Positions 1 through 7,482 of a DNA stretch of 64,000 nt are shown piece by piece. This DNA is from Psychromarinibacter sp048262455 (GTDB lineage Bacteria; Pseudomonadota; Alphaproteobacteria; Rhodobacterales; Rhodobacteraceae), in contig JBLXFD010000006.1 in assembly GCA_048262455.1 (NCBI GenBank), positions 62,001 through 126,000 of the forward strand, in the 5' to 3' direction. The notes below the pieces were generated by a model. The model made no database searches. It saw nothing but the letters and a program-made list of their open reading frames with translations, and was not told where the DNA came from. Made by a program: the position numbers and the translations under genes. Numbering within the stretch: the stretch's first letter is position 1; every line of letters begins with the position of its first letter.

Positions 1-490
1 TTGCGCCGCGGCGGCCGGGGACGTGCCGGTGATCGCCGACGGCGGCATCAAGTTCTCGGGCGATTTCGCCAAGGCGATCGCCGCCGGGGCCTCCTGCGCC
101 ATGGTGGGCAGCATGATCGCGGGCACGGATGAAAGCCCGGGCGAGGTGATCCTCTACCAGGGCCGCAGCTTCAAGGCCTACCGCGGCATGGGCAGCCTTG
201 GCGCCATGGCGCGCGGCTCTGCCGACCGGTATTTCCAGAAGGATGCCGCCAGCGACAAGCTGGTGCCCGAGGGGATCGAGGGGCAGGTGCCCTACAAGGG
301 TTCCGCCGGCGCGGTGCTGCACCAGATGGTGGGCGGGCTGCGGGCGGCCATGGGCTATACCGGCTGCGCCACGGTCGACGAGATGCGGCGCAACTGCCAA
401 TTCGTGAAGATCACCGGCGCCGGGTTGACGGAAAGTCATGTGCACGACGTGCAGATCACGCGGGAGTCGCCGAACTACCGTTTGTCGTGA
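1..490 (+). CDS. guaB: IMP dehydrogenase, C-terminal part (5' end outside window)
   Basis: IMP dehydrogenase oxidises IMP to XMP with NAD+, the committed step of cytosolic GMP synthesis. The open frame runs in from the window edge and shows the C-terminal half of the TIM barrel: VPVIADGGIKFSGD (IMP phosphate-binding strand), the SMIAGTDESPGE loop, YRGMGSLGAM, and the flap-like region with GSAGAVLHQMVGGLRAAMGYTG. It ends in the usual short tail before TGA at 488-490. The reading frame is open from base 2, so this is a truncation by the window and not a broken gene. The catalytic Cys loop and any CBS domains lie upstream. The family call is secure. Confidence 0.96.
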   Translation, partial: CAAAAGDVPVIADGGIKFSGDFAKAIAAGASCAMVGSMIAGTDESPGEVILYQGRSFKAYRGMGSLGAMARGSADRYFQKDAASDKLVPEGIEGQVPYKGSAGAVLHQMVGGLRAAMGYTGCATVDEMRRNCQFVKITGAGLTESHVHDVQITRESPNYRLS

Positions 491-634
491 TCTGATAGAT
501 ACTTGCGCGTCGAACTTCATGCGCTGATGAATGTCGGCGGTCAACCGGGTGCCTTGGCGGTGCGAAGCCACTAACCCTTTGACTTGCGTGCCATCCCGCG
601 CAATCCTTCCTCACCTGTTGGTCGAGGGAGGGGG

Positions 635-1252
635 ATGGACATGTCCGTGACAAACCGGTTGGCGGGGCTCTTCCTGCTGGGAATGAGCGCGCCGTTGTTC
701 CTTGGCGCCAGTGCGGCCTATGCCCAGAGCGCCTGCAACGCGGTCTTGCCGGCCTTCACGCAGGCGATGAAGGCGGGCACGCGCGAGGCGCTGCAGGGCT
801 ATCTCGACGCCCACGCGCCCTGTTTCGAGGGCGCCGTGCAGGCAAAGCTGACCGCCCTTGGCGGCGCGCCGGAATCCGCCCCCGCGATCGCTGCCCCTGA
901 CCCGGCCCCGCCGCCGCCGGCCGCGGAACCGCCGAAGCCTATGGACAGCGCGGGCGCCACGGTCCCCGGTCCCGCCGTGGACCCCACCTGCGCGCAATAC
1001 GCCAACGCACGCTCCGAACGTTGGGACCAGCCGGTGTCCCTGCGGGTGGTCAACCGCGGCGCCGAGACGCTGACGGTCAACTGGATCGACTACGACGGCG
1101 TGCGCCAGCCCGCCGGCACGGTGGAACCCGGCGGCGTCTTCGGCGGCGGCACCTACGTGACCCATCCGTTCGAGTTCGTGGCGCCGGACGGCGCCTGCGT
1201 CCACATCCTGATGCCGCAGGTCGGGATCGCGGAGTATAACGTCGGGCAGTAA
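635..1252 (+). CDS. Secreted protein with a C-terminal VHL-beta-like domain
   Basis: No bacterial function is known to me. The protein has a signal peptide (SVTNR, then a hydrophobic stretch ending near AYAQS), an alpha-helical segment with two Cys, and a Pro/Ala-rich linker. A C-terminal block of about 65 residues follows, reading SLRVVNRGAETLTVNWIDYD and continuing through GTVEPGG and TYVTHPFEF. That pattern (VNR, W-x-DYDG, G-T-x-x-PG, TY-x-x-HP) is the one seen in the beta domain of the von Hippel-Lindau tumour suppressor and its bacterial relatives. ATG at 635 is chosen; ATG at 641 is equally plausible because GGAGG at 627-631 is better spaced for it. It stands alone, not in an obvious operon. 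Periplasmic location is inferred from the signal peptide. Confidence 0.75.
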   Translation: MDMSVTNRLAGLFLLGMSAPLFLGASAAYAQSACNAVLPAFTQAMKAGTREALQGYLDAHAPCFEGAVQAKLTALGGAPESAPAIAAPDPAPPPPAAEPPKPMDSAGATVPGPAVDPTCAQYANARSERWDQPVSLRVVNRGAETLTVNWIDYDGVRQPAGTVEPGGVFGGGTYVTHPFEFVAPDGACVHILMPQVGIAEYNVGQ

Positions 1253-1340
1253 GGCCTTGCGGGCATTGGCTTTGCGGCGCCGTTTGACCCAGCGGTTCGA
1301 AAAGCGCGAACCAGAAGGCGTCGCGCGGCGTTGAGGGCGC

Positions 1341-1793
1341 ATGATCCAGGCCATACTGATATCCGTCTTCGTCGTCACGCTCTGCACCGCGATCCACTAC
1401 ATCGCCCTCAAGTGGGTGTCGGACCGGATTGCCTCCGGCCCGGCAGAGGCCCGGGGCCGGCCACTGGCGCTGACCATGGGCGCGATCACCACGGCGCATG
1501 TGATCGAGGCGCTGGTCTACACCGCCGCCTTCCTCTGGGCGGTGCGCGGGCTGCAGATCGGCGAGCTGGTTCCCGCAGACCCGGCAAAGCCGCCGCCGAA
1601 CCTTATGGACTACTTTTATTTCTCGCTGGTTAACTTCACCACGCTGGGCCGGGGCGACCTGAACCCCGACGGCCACTTGCGCTTTATCACCGGGATCGAG
1701 GCGTTCCACGGTTTCCTGACGATCACCGCCTCCGGCTCTTTCATGCTTCAGGTGATGGGCGGCAAGGCGCCCTTGTCGGCGCGCAGCCAGTGA
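1341..1793 (+). CDS. Small two-TM ion-channel-like membrane protein with degenerate filter
   Basis: This 150-residue protein has an N-terminal transmembrane helix, a second hydrophobic segment around residues 45-70, and a pore-like region YFYFSLVNFTTLGRGDLNP followed by a last helix (ITGIEAFHGFLTITASGSFM). The layout resembles the Ion_trans_2 (2TM potassium channel) fold. The filter-like motif reads TTLGRGD instead of TVGYGD, with Arg where an aromatic residue is usual. Potassium selectivity therefore cannot be assumed. There is no cytosolic RCK or ligand domain. It is a single gene that reads on its own between a VHL-domain gene and an RNA methyltransferase. Confidence 0.65.
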   Translation: MIQAILISVFVVTLCTAIHYIALKWVSDRIASGPAEARGRPLALTMGAITTAHVIEALVYTAAFLWAVRGLQIGELVPADPAKPPPNLMDYFYFSLVNFTTLGRGDLNPDGHLRFITGIEAFHGFLTITASGSFMLQVMGGKAPLSARSQ

Positions 1794-1906
1794 ACTAGGG
1801 GTCGGTCGGGCACAGGGGCGCGGTGGTGGTTCATTGGCCATCGTTCGTGCGCTGCGTAAAAATAATTAGACTATATAGGCGGTTACAAGATGACCTTGAA
1901 GCTCCC

Positions 1907-3055
1907 ATGACCCCCGGCGCGCGCGTTGCGGCGGCGATCGAGGTGCTGGACGCGGTGCTGGCCGGCGCTCCCGCCGAGAAGGTGCTGACCACCTGGGCGC
2001 GCCAGAACCGCTACGCCGGCTCCGGCGACCGGGCGGCGGTGCGTGATCACGTCTTCGGCGCGCTGCGGCGGATGCGTTCTGCCGCCTGGGCGGGCGGGGC
2101 CGAGACCGGGCGCGGGCTGATGCTGGGGGCGCTGCGGCTGGACGGGCAGGACCCTGCGACGCTGTTCACCGGCGAAGGCCACGCTCCGCCCCCCATCGCG
2201 GACGAGGCGGGGCGGGTGCCGGAGGAGGCGCCGCTGCCGGTGCGGCTGGACGTGCCGGACTGGCTGTGGCCGCGGATGCAGGAGAGCCTTGGCGAGGCCG
2301 CCGCCCCGGTGCTGGAGGCGCTGCGCCACCGCGCGCCGGTCTTCCTGCGGGTGAACGCCGCCCGCACGGACCGCGAGGCGGCGCGGGCGGCGCTGGCGGG
2401 CGAGGAAATTGACACCGAGCCGCATCCGCTGGCCGAAACGGCGCTGGAGGTGACGCGCAATCCCCGCCGGGTGCAGGCCTCAGCGGCCTTCCGCGACGGG
2501 TTGGTGGAGCTGCAGGATGCCTCCAGCCAGGCGATCTGCGCCGCCTTGCCCGCCGGGCCGGGGCAGCGGGTGCTGGACTATTGCGCCGGCGGCGGCGGCA
2601 AGGCGCTGGCGCTGGCGGCGCGGGGGGCGCAGGTGACCGCCCACGACGCGGACCCGGGGCGGATGCGCGACCTGCCGGCCCGCGCCGCGCGCGCGGGCGC
2701 GCGGGTGGAGATCGCCGGGCATCCCGAGGGTCCTTTCGACCTGGTGCTCTGCGACGCCCCTTGTTCCGGCAGCGGCACCTGGCGGCGCGCCCCCGAGGCG
2801 AAGTGGCGCCTGACGCCGGAGCGGCTGGCGGAACTGACGGCGCTGCAGGCCGAGATCCTCGACGCGGCGGCGCCGCTGGTGGGGCCGGGCGGGGCGCTGG
2901 CCTATGCAACCTGCTCGCTGCTGGAGGAGGAGAACGGCGCGCAGGTGGCGGAATTTCTGGGGCGGCACGGGGGCTGGAGCCTGGAAGAGCAGCGCCGCCT
3001 GACCGCGCTGGAGGGCGGCGACGGGTTCTTTCTGGCGGTTCTGCGCCGGCATTAA
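1907..3055 (+). CDS. RsmB/NOP-family SAM-dependent RNA (cytosine-5) methyltransferase
   Basis: The protein transfers a methyl group from S-adenosylmethionine to C5 of cytosine in RNA, most likely rRNA. The C-terminal half shows the Rossmann motif (VLDYCAGGGGKALALAA), motif IV with one catalytic cysteine (DAPCSGSGTWRR) and motif VI with the second (ATCSLLEEEN). The N-terminal roughly 120 residues are a shorter NusB-like region than in E. coli RsmB, so the exact target base is not assignable. ATG 1907 is preferred to the upstream GTG 1823 because the stretch between them contains AT-rich, promoter-like DNA (1855-1880). It is followed after 32 bases by cckA. Confidence 0.88.
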   Translation: MTPGARVAAAIEVLDAVLAGAPAEKVLTTWARQNRYAGSGDRAAVRDHVFGALRRMRSAAWAGGAETGRGLMLGALRLDGQDPATLFTGEGHAPPPIADEAGRVPEEAPLPVRLDVPDWLWPRMQESLGEAAAPVLEALRHRAPVFLRVNAARTDREAARAALAGEEIDTEPHPLAETALEVTRNPRRVQASAAFRDGLVELQDASSQAICAALPAGPGQRVLDYCAGGGGKALALAARGAQVTAHDADPGRMRDLPARAARAGARVEIAGHPEGPFDLVLCDAPCSGSGTWRRAPEAKWRLTPERLAELTALQAEILDAAAPLVGPGGALAYATCSLLEEENGAQVAEFLGRHGGWSLEEQRRLTALEGGDGFFLAVLRRH

Positions 3056-3087
3056 GCGGGCGTTAACTTTTCGGGCGCAGGCTGCGG

Positions 3088-5397
3088 GTGCAACAACGAA
3101 GGATCCCGGCCTTGTATCACGTCGCGGCCCCGCCCGGCTCCCTGACCCGACTGGCGCTGGTGGTGGCGCCCTACTGGCAGGCAGCGCTTGCGCCCGCGGC
3201 AGGGCTGCTGGCGCTGGCGCTGCTGTTCTCGCAGGGTTTCATGGGCCTGATGTTTTTGGTGGCCGGGGCCACGCTGACGGCGCTGGCGGTGCTGATCTTC
3301 GCGCTGGTGCGGCGCCACCGGGCCGACCAGGCGCGCTTCGCGGCCGCCATCGCGGCGCTGATCGGGCGCGATGCGGTCCCCAGTTTCCTGACGGACGAGG
3401 CGGGGCGGATCCTCTACCGCAACGCCGCCGCGGACGAACGCTATCCCGGCACCGGCGGGCAGACGCTGGCCGAGGCCATCGGCGACCATTTCGCCGCGCC
3501 CGCCCGGGTGCTGCAGCGCATGCGCCAGCGGGCCGAAGCCCGCGGCACGGCGGCAGAGGACGTGGCCACCGCCCAGGGGGCGCTGCGTCTGTCGGTGACA
3601 CGGGCCGAGGCGGGGGGGCATGTCTGGCGGCTGGACGACAACGGCCGCACCACGGCGGCCGAGATCGAGATGCCGATGCTGCGCCTGTCCAAGACCGGCG
3701 CGGTGGTGGAAGCGAACCAGGCCATGCAGACCCTGCTGGGCGGGCGGCCGAAGACCATCGACAGGATCGTCGACGACCTGCCCCTGCGGCAGGGCCGGCT
3801 GCACCACCTCGTCACCGCCCGCGGCCAGGTCAGCGCCCATCTTGCGCTGGTGGAAGAGCCGGGGGGTCTGACCCAGGTCTACGTCTGGCCGGGCGAGCCG
3901 CCGGAACGCCAGCTGATCCACATCGACGCGATCCCGGTGCCGCTGATGAAGATGTCGACCCGCGGCCGCATCCTGATGGCCAACCGCCGGGCCAAGCACC
4001 TGCTGGCGCTGCCGGAGGAGGAAGGCGGGCTGGAATTTTCCGGCGTGGTCGAGGGGTTGGGCCGCCCGGTGGAGGAATGGCTGCTGGACGTCTCGGAGGC
4101 GCGTGGAGCGGCGCAGGCGGAGGTGGTGCGCGCCACGCGGCCGCACAAGGACGTCTACCTGCAGGTGGCGCTGGGGCGCATGGTGGACGGCGGCGACGCC
4201 TCGCTGCTGGCGGTGCTGATCGATGCGACCGAGTTGAAGACCCTGGAGGCGCAATTCGTCCAGAGCCAGAAGATGCAGGCGGTGGGCCAGCTTGCGGGCG
4301 GCGTGGCGCATGATTTCAACAACCTGCTGACGGCGATCTCGGGCCATTGCGACCTGCTGCTGCTGCGCCACGAGACCGGGGATCCGGACTACGGCGACCT
4401 GGTGCAGATCAACCAGAACGCCAACCGTGCGGCCTCGCTCGTCGGCCAGTTGCTGGCCTTCTCGCGCAAGCAGAACATGCAGCCGGAGCTGATCGACCTG
4501 CGCGACACGCTCAGCGATCTCACCCACCTGCTGAACCGGCTGGTGGGTGAGAAGATCCGCCTGGACTGGACCCACGACCCCGACCTGCCGCGCATCCGCG
4601 CCGACAAGCGGCAGCTGGAACAGGTGCTGATGAACCTGGTGGTCAACGCCCGCGACGCCATGCCCGAGGGCGGCGAGATCCGTATCGCCACCCGGGCCGA
4701 GCGGTTGAGCGCGCCGCTGGGCCGCGACCGTGCCGAGGTGCCGGCGGGGGACTACGTGGTGGTCACGGTGGAGGACAAGGGCTGCGGCATCGCCGGGGAC
4801 AAGCTGGTCAAGATATTCGAGCCTTTCTATTCCACCAAGCGTACCGGCGAGGGCACCGGGCTGGGCCTGTCCATGGCCTACGGCATCGTCAAGCAGACCG
4901 GGGGGTTCATCTTCGCCGACAGCGTGGTGGCCGAGGGCACGGTCTTCACCATGTACTTCCCCGCCCACCGCGGCGCCCCGGCCCCCGCGCCGGTCGCCCG
5001 CCCGCCGGCGCCCCGGGTGCCGGCACGCGCGAACGGCGGCGTGGTCCTGCTGGTGGAGGACGAGGCCCCGGTGCGCGCCTTTGCCAGCCGCGCCCTGCGC
5101 CTGCGCGGGTATACAGTGTTGGAGGCCGACTGCGCCGAGGACGCGCTGAAGACGCTGGAGGATCCGTCGCTGGAGGTGGACGTCTTCGTCACCGACGTGG
5201 TGATGCCGGGGATGGACGGGCCCAGCTGGGTCGCCCAGGCGCTGCTGCGCCGGCCGGACGTGCGGGTGGTCTTCGTGTCGGGTTATGCCGAGCACTCGAT
5301 CTCGCACAACCGTGCGAAGATCCCCAACTCGGTCTTCCTGCCCAAGCCCTTCTCGCTGGCGCAGCTGACCGCGACGGTGCAGCAGCAGCTGCATTGA
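3088..5397 (+). CDS. cckA: CckA hybrid histidine kinase
   Basis: CckA is the membrane kinase/phosphatase that feeds phosphate through ChpT to CtrA in alphaproteobacteria; in Rhodobacteraceae that route controls motility, gene-transfer-agent and cell-cycle genes. Two N-terminal membrane helices (about residues 12-72) are followed by PAS-like regions. The HisKA box GGVAHDFNNLLTAISGH has the phospho-acceptor His408. The ATPase domain has MNLVVNARDAMPEGG and GTGLGLSMAYGIV. A C-terminal receiver carries VFVTDVVMPGMDG, with Asp703 as acceptor, and the conserved Lys in FLPKPF. The gene begins with GTG at 3088. ChpT and CtrA are not in the window. Confidence 0.93.
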   Translation: MQQRRIPALYHVAAPPGSLTRLALVVAPYWQAALAPAAGLLALALLFSQGFMGLMFLVAGATLTALAVLIFALVRRHRADQARFAAAIAALIGRDAVPSFLTDEAGRILYRNAAADERYPGTGGQTLAEAIGDHFAAPARVLQRMRQRAEARGTAAEDVATAQGALRLSVTRAEAGGHVWRLDDNGRTTAAEIEMPMLRLSKTGAVVEANQAMQTLLGGRPKTIDRIVDDLPLRQGRLHHLVTARGQVSAHLALVEEPGGLTQVYVWPGEPPERQLIHIDAIPVPLMKMSTRGRILMANRRAKHLLALPEEEGGLEFSGVVEGLGRPVEEWLLDVSEARGAAQAEVVRATRPHKDVYLQVALGRMVDGGDASLLAVLIDATELKTLEAQFVQSQKMQAVGQLAGGVAHDFNNLLTAISGHCDLLLLRHETGDPDYGDLVQINQNANRAASLVGQLLAFSRKQNMQPELIDLRDTLSDLTHLLNRLVGEKIRLDWTHDPDLPRIRADKRQLEQVLMNLVVNARDAMPEGGEIRIATRAERLSAPLGRDRAEVPAGDYVVVTVEDKGCGIAGDKLVKIFEPFYSTKRTGEGTGLGLSMAYGIVKQTGGFIFADSVVAEGTVFTMYFPAHRGAPAPAPVARPPAPRVPARANGGVVLLVEDEAPVRAFASRALRLRGYTVLEADCAEDALKTLEDPSLEVDVFVTDVVMPGMDGPSWVAQALLRRPDVRVVFVSGYAEHSISHNRAKIPNSVFLPKPFSLAQLTATVQQQLH

Positions 5398-5472
5398 GGT
5401 CCCGCCGCAGGGAAATGCGCCGATTTACGCCGTGTTAATCCACCCCGTGCAAGAACATAGCACCGATTCAGC

Positions 5473-5501
5473 TTGAATTGTCCTCGTTTTGTTCCCATAA
5501 C
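5473..5501 (+). promoter_or_regulatory. Candidate sigma70 promoter of recA
   Basis: TTGAAT at 5473-5478 and CATAAC at 5496-5501 are separated by exactly 17 bases, which predicts a start near 5508. The LexA box begins at 5511, just past the predicted start, where repressor binding would block initiation. This is read from sequence; no start site was measured. Confidence 0.55.
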
Positions 5502-5510
5502 GATCAGGCA

Positions 5511-5525
5511 GAACAAGAGGCGAAC
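5511..5525 (+). promoter_or_regulatory. LexA (SOS) box of recA
   Basis: GAAC, seven bases, GAAC (5511-5514 and 5522-5525) is the reverse complement of GTTC-N7-GTTC, the direct-repeat LexA operator known for alphaproteobacteria including Rhodobacter. It lies about 50 bases before the recA start and next to a good promoter, so damage-inducible control of recA is the natural reading. Confidence 0.82.
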
Positions 5526-5574
5526 ACGGGCAGCATTGCCGCGGGGCAGGCGCTGTGAAATAAGGGTAGAAACC

Positions 5575-6648
5575 ATGGCAACCGCAGAACTTCTGAAGAT
5601 GATGGACAAGCGCGACAGCGACAAGCAGAAGGCGCTCGATTCGGCGCTGGCCCAGATCGAACGGCAGTTCGGCAAGGGTTCGATCATGAAGCTGGGGGGG
5701 GAGAACCCCATCCCGGATATCGAATCGACCTCCACCGGCTCTCTCGGCCTCGACATCGCGTTGGGGATCGGCGGCCTGCCCAAGGGCCGGATCATCGAGA
5801 TCTACGGGCCCGAAAGCTCCGGCAAGACGACGCTGACGCTGCACGTGGTGGCCGAGGAACAGAAGAAGGGCGGCGTCTGCGCCTTCGTCGACGCCGAACA
5901 CGCGCTGGACCCGCAGTACGCCCGCAAGCTGGGGGTGAACCTGGACGAGCTGCTGATCTCGCAGCCCGACACCGGCGAACAGGCGCTGGAGATCACCGAC
6001 ACGCTGGTGCGCTCGGGCGCCGTCAGCCTGGTGGTGGTCGATTCGGTCGCCGCGCTGACCCCCAAGAGCGAGCTTGAGGGCGACATGGGCGACAGCTCGG
6101 TCGGCGTGCATGCGCGGCTGATGAGCCAGGCGATGCGCAAGCTGACCGGCTCGATCAGCCGGTCCAAGTGCATGGTGATCTTCATCAACCAGATCCGCAT
6201 GAAGATCGGCGTGATGTTCGGCTCGCCCGAGACCACGACGGGCGGCAACGCGCTGAAGTTCTATTCCTCCGTGCGCCTCGACATCCGCCGCATCGGGTCC
6301 ATCAAGGACCGCGACGAGGTGGTGGGCAACCAGACCCGCGTGAAGGTCGTCAAGAACAAGGTGGCGCCGCCGTTCAAGCAGGTGGAATTCGACATCATGT
6401 ACGGCGAGGGGATCTCGAAGACCGGCGAGCTGCTGGACCTCGGGGTCAAGGCCGGGGTGGTGGAGAAGTCCGGTTCGTGGTTCTCCTACGGGGATGAGCG
6501 GATCGGGCAGGGGCGCGAGAACGCCAAGACCTTCCTGCGCGAGAACAAGGACATGGCGCTGCAGATCGAGGACAAGATCCGCGCGGCCCATGGGCTCGAC
6601 TTCCACATGGACGACAACGACAGTTCGGACGCGCTGGTCGACGACTGA
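5575..6648 (+). CDS. recA: Recombinase RecA
   Basis: RecA forms ATP-dependent filaments on single-stranded DNA, drives strand exchange and triggers LexA self-cleavage. The 357-residue protein has the usual length. It shows Walker A GPESSGKT at residues 78-85, the Walker B region LVVVDSVAALTP, loop L1 (LEGDMGDSSVG), the signature region around MSQAMRKLTGSISRS and loop L2 near GSPETTTGGNALKFY. An acidic C-terminal tail (MDDNDSSDALVDD) is present. ATG 5575 gives the normal N-terminus MATAELLKMMDKR; an in-frame upstream start at 5473 would cover the promoter and is rejected. Confidence 0.98.
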   Translation: MATAELLKMMDKRDSDKQKALDSALAQIERQFGKGSIMKLGGENPIPDIESTSTGSLGLDIALGIGGLPKGRIIEIYGPESSGKTTLTLHVVAEEQKKGGVCAFVDAEHALDPQYARKLGVNLDELLISQPDTGEQALEITDTLVRSGAVSLVVVDSVAALTPKSELEGDMGDSSVGVHARLMSQAMRKLTGSISRSKCMVIFINQIRMKIGVMFGSPETTTGGNALKFYSSVRLDIRRIGSIKDRDEVVGNQTRVKVVKNKVAPPFKQVEFDIMYGEGISKTGELLDLGVKAGVVEKSGSWFSYGDERIGQGRENAKTFLRENKDMALQIEDKIRAAHGLDFHMDDNDSSDALVDD

Positions 6649-6741
6649 TTCGCCGCGGCGGGCGGAGCGGGCGCGGCGCTGAGGCGCGCGCCTTCGGTCG
6701 CCGGCGGAACCCTCAAGTGTCCCGCGCGTTCACGAAACGGG

Positions 6742-6764
6742 GAGCGGCCGGTATCCGGCCGCTC
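6742..6764. terminator. Perfect inverted repeat after recA
   Basis: GAGCGGCCGG and CCGGCCGCTC (6742-6751 and 6755-6764) form a perfect 10-bp stem around a TAT loop, placed between the recA stop and the next gene. No T-run follows on the plus strand, so it is either an atypical terminator, an mRNA 3'-end stabiliser or an operator. Confidence 0.45.
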
Positions 6765-6787
6765 GATCAGGCGCGAAGGGATGGCCG

Positions 6788-7393
6788 GTGCAGATACGGG
6801 ATATCGAACGCAAGGTCATCGTCAGTTCACGCTACCTGACCGTCACTGCGGTCTTCGGCTCGCTCGCCGGGTCGGTGCTGATGTTCTTTCTCGGGCTCTA
6901 CAACATCTACCGCGCCTTCGCCGAAGGGCTGAGCCTGCCGAAGGACGAGGAAGAGAGCTTTGGCTCGAACGCGGTGATCAGCGTAATTGAAGGGCTCGAC
7001 CGGTTCCTGATCGCCATCGTGCTGCTGTACTTCGCCTACGGCGTCTACACCCTGTTCCTGCACCCCGAGAAATCGGAAAAGGCGCTGGCGCTGCCAGACT
7101 GGCTGCAGATCCGCGAGATCGGGCAGCTGAAACAGGTGGTGGCCGAGGTCATCATCGTGGTGCTTTTCGTGCTGTTCCTGCGCATGGCGCTGCAGGTTTT
7201 CCACGATACCGGCACGGCGATGGAGCCGATGCAGCTGGCCACCATGATGTCGCTGCCGGTGTCGATCCTGCTGCTGGCGATCGCGCTGCGGCTGGTGCAG
7301 CTGCATCCAAAGCCCACGGGGCGAAAGCATTCCGAGCCGCGTCGGCAGGACCGCGAGGAGGATGAGAGCGTGCCCGGGAACGACCGCGGCTGA
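6788..7393 (+). CDS. YqhA-family (UPF0114) inner-membrane protein
   Basis: The 201-residue protein has four hydrophobic helices at about residues 15-40, 70-90, 115-140 and 148-168. The YqhA/UPF0114 layout is visible: an N-terminal ERKVIVSSRYLTV segment, a long loop, LDRFLIAIVLLYFAYGVYTLF, then WLQIREIGQLKQVVAEVIIVVLFV. The family is widespread in proteobacterial inner membranes and has no firm function. The C-terminal tail is charged and cytosolic in appearance. The start is GTG at 6788; an overlapping ATG at 6781 is out of frame. It stands between recA and alaS in the same direction. Confidence 0.75.
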   Translation: MQIRDIERKVIVSSRYLTVTAVFGSLAGSVLMFFLGLYNIYRAFAEGLSLPKDEEESFGSNAVISVIEGLDRFLIAIVLLYFAYGVYTLFLHPEKSEKALALPDWLQIREIGQLKQVVAEVIIVVLFVLFLRMALQVFHDTGTAMEPMQLATMMSLPVSILLLAIALRLVQLHPKPTGRKHSEPRRQDREEDESVPGNDRG

Positions 7394-7482
7394 GACCGCC
7401 GCGGCCACGGCTTGTGGACAGTGCCGCGCGTGCCCGCTAAACGTGGCCGACGCCTCAATTTCCAGCACCGGACGCACGCCCG

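Larger units (their letters stand above)
5398..5574 (+). promoter_or_regulatory. recA upstream region
   Basis: This 177-base gap between cckA and recA holds the recA promoter and LexA operator, listed separately. The stretch just after the cckA stop shows no strong terminator. The leader between the operator and ATG 5575 contains a purine-rich ribosome binding stretch (TAAGGGTAGAAACC) right before the start. Confidence 0.6.

Noticed and set aside
3052..5394. Very long open frame (about 780 codons) on the minus strand opposite cckA
   Set aside because: It is a composition shadow: high GC leaves few stops in antisense frames. The translation is His/Gln/Arg-rich with no domain, while the plus frame is a complete CckA.
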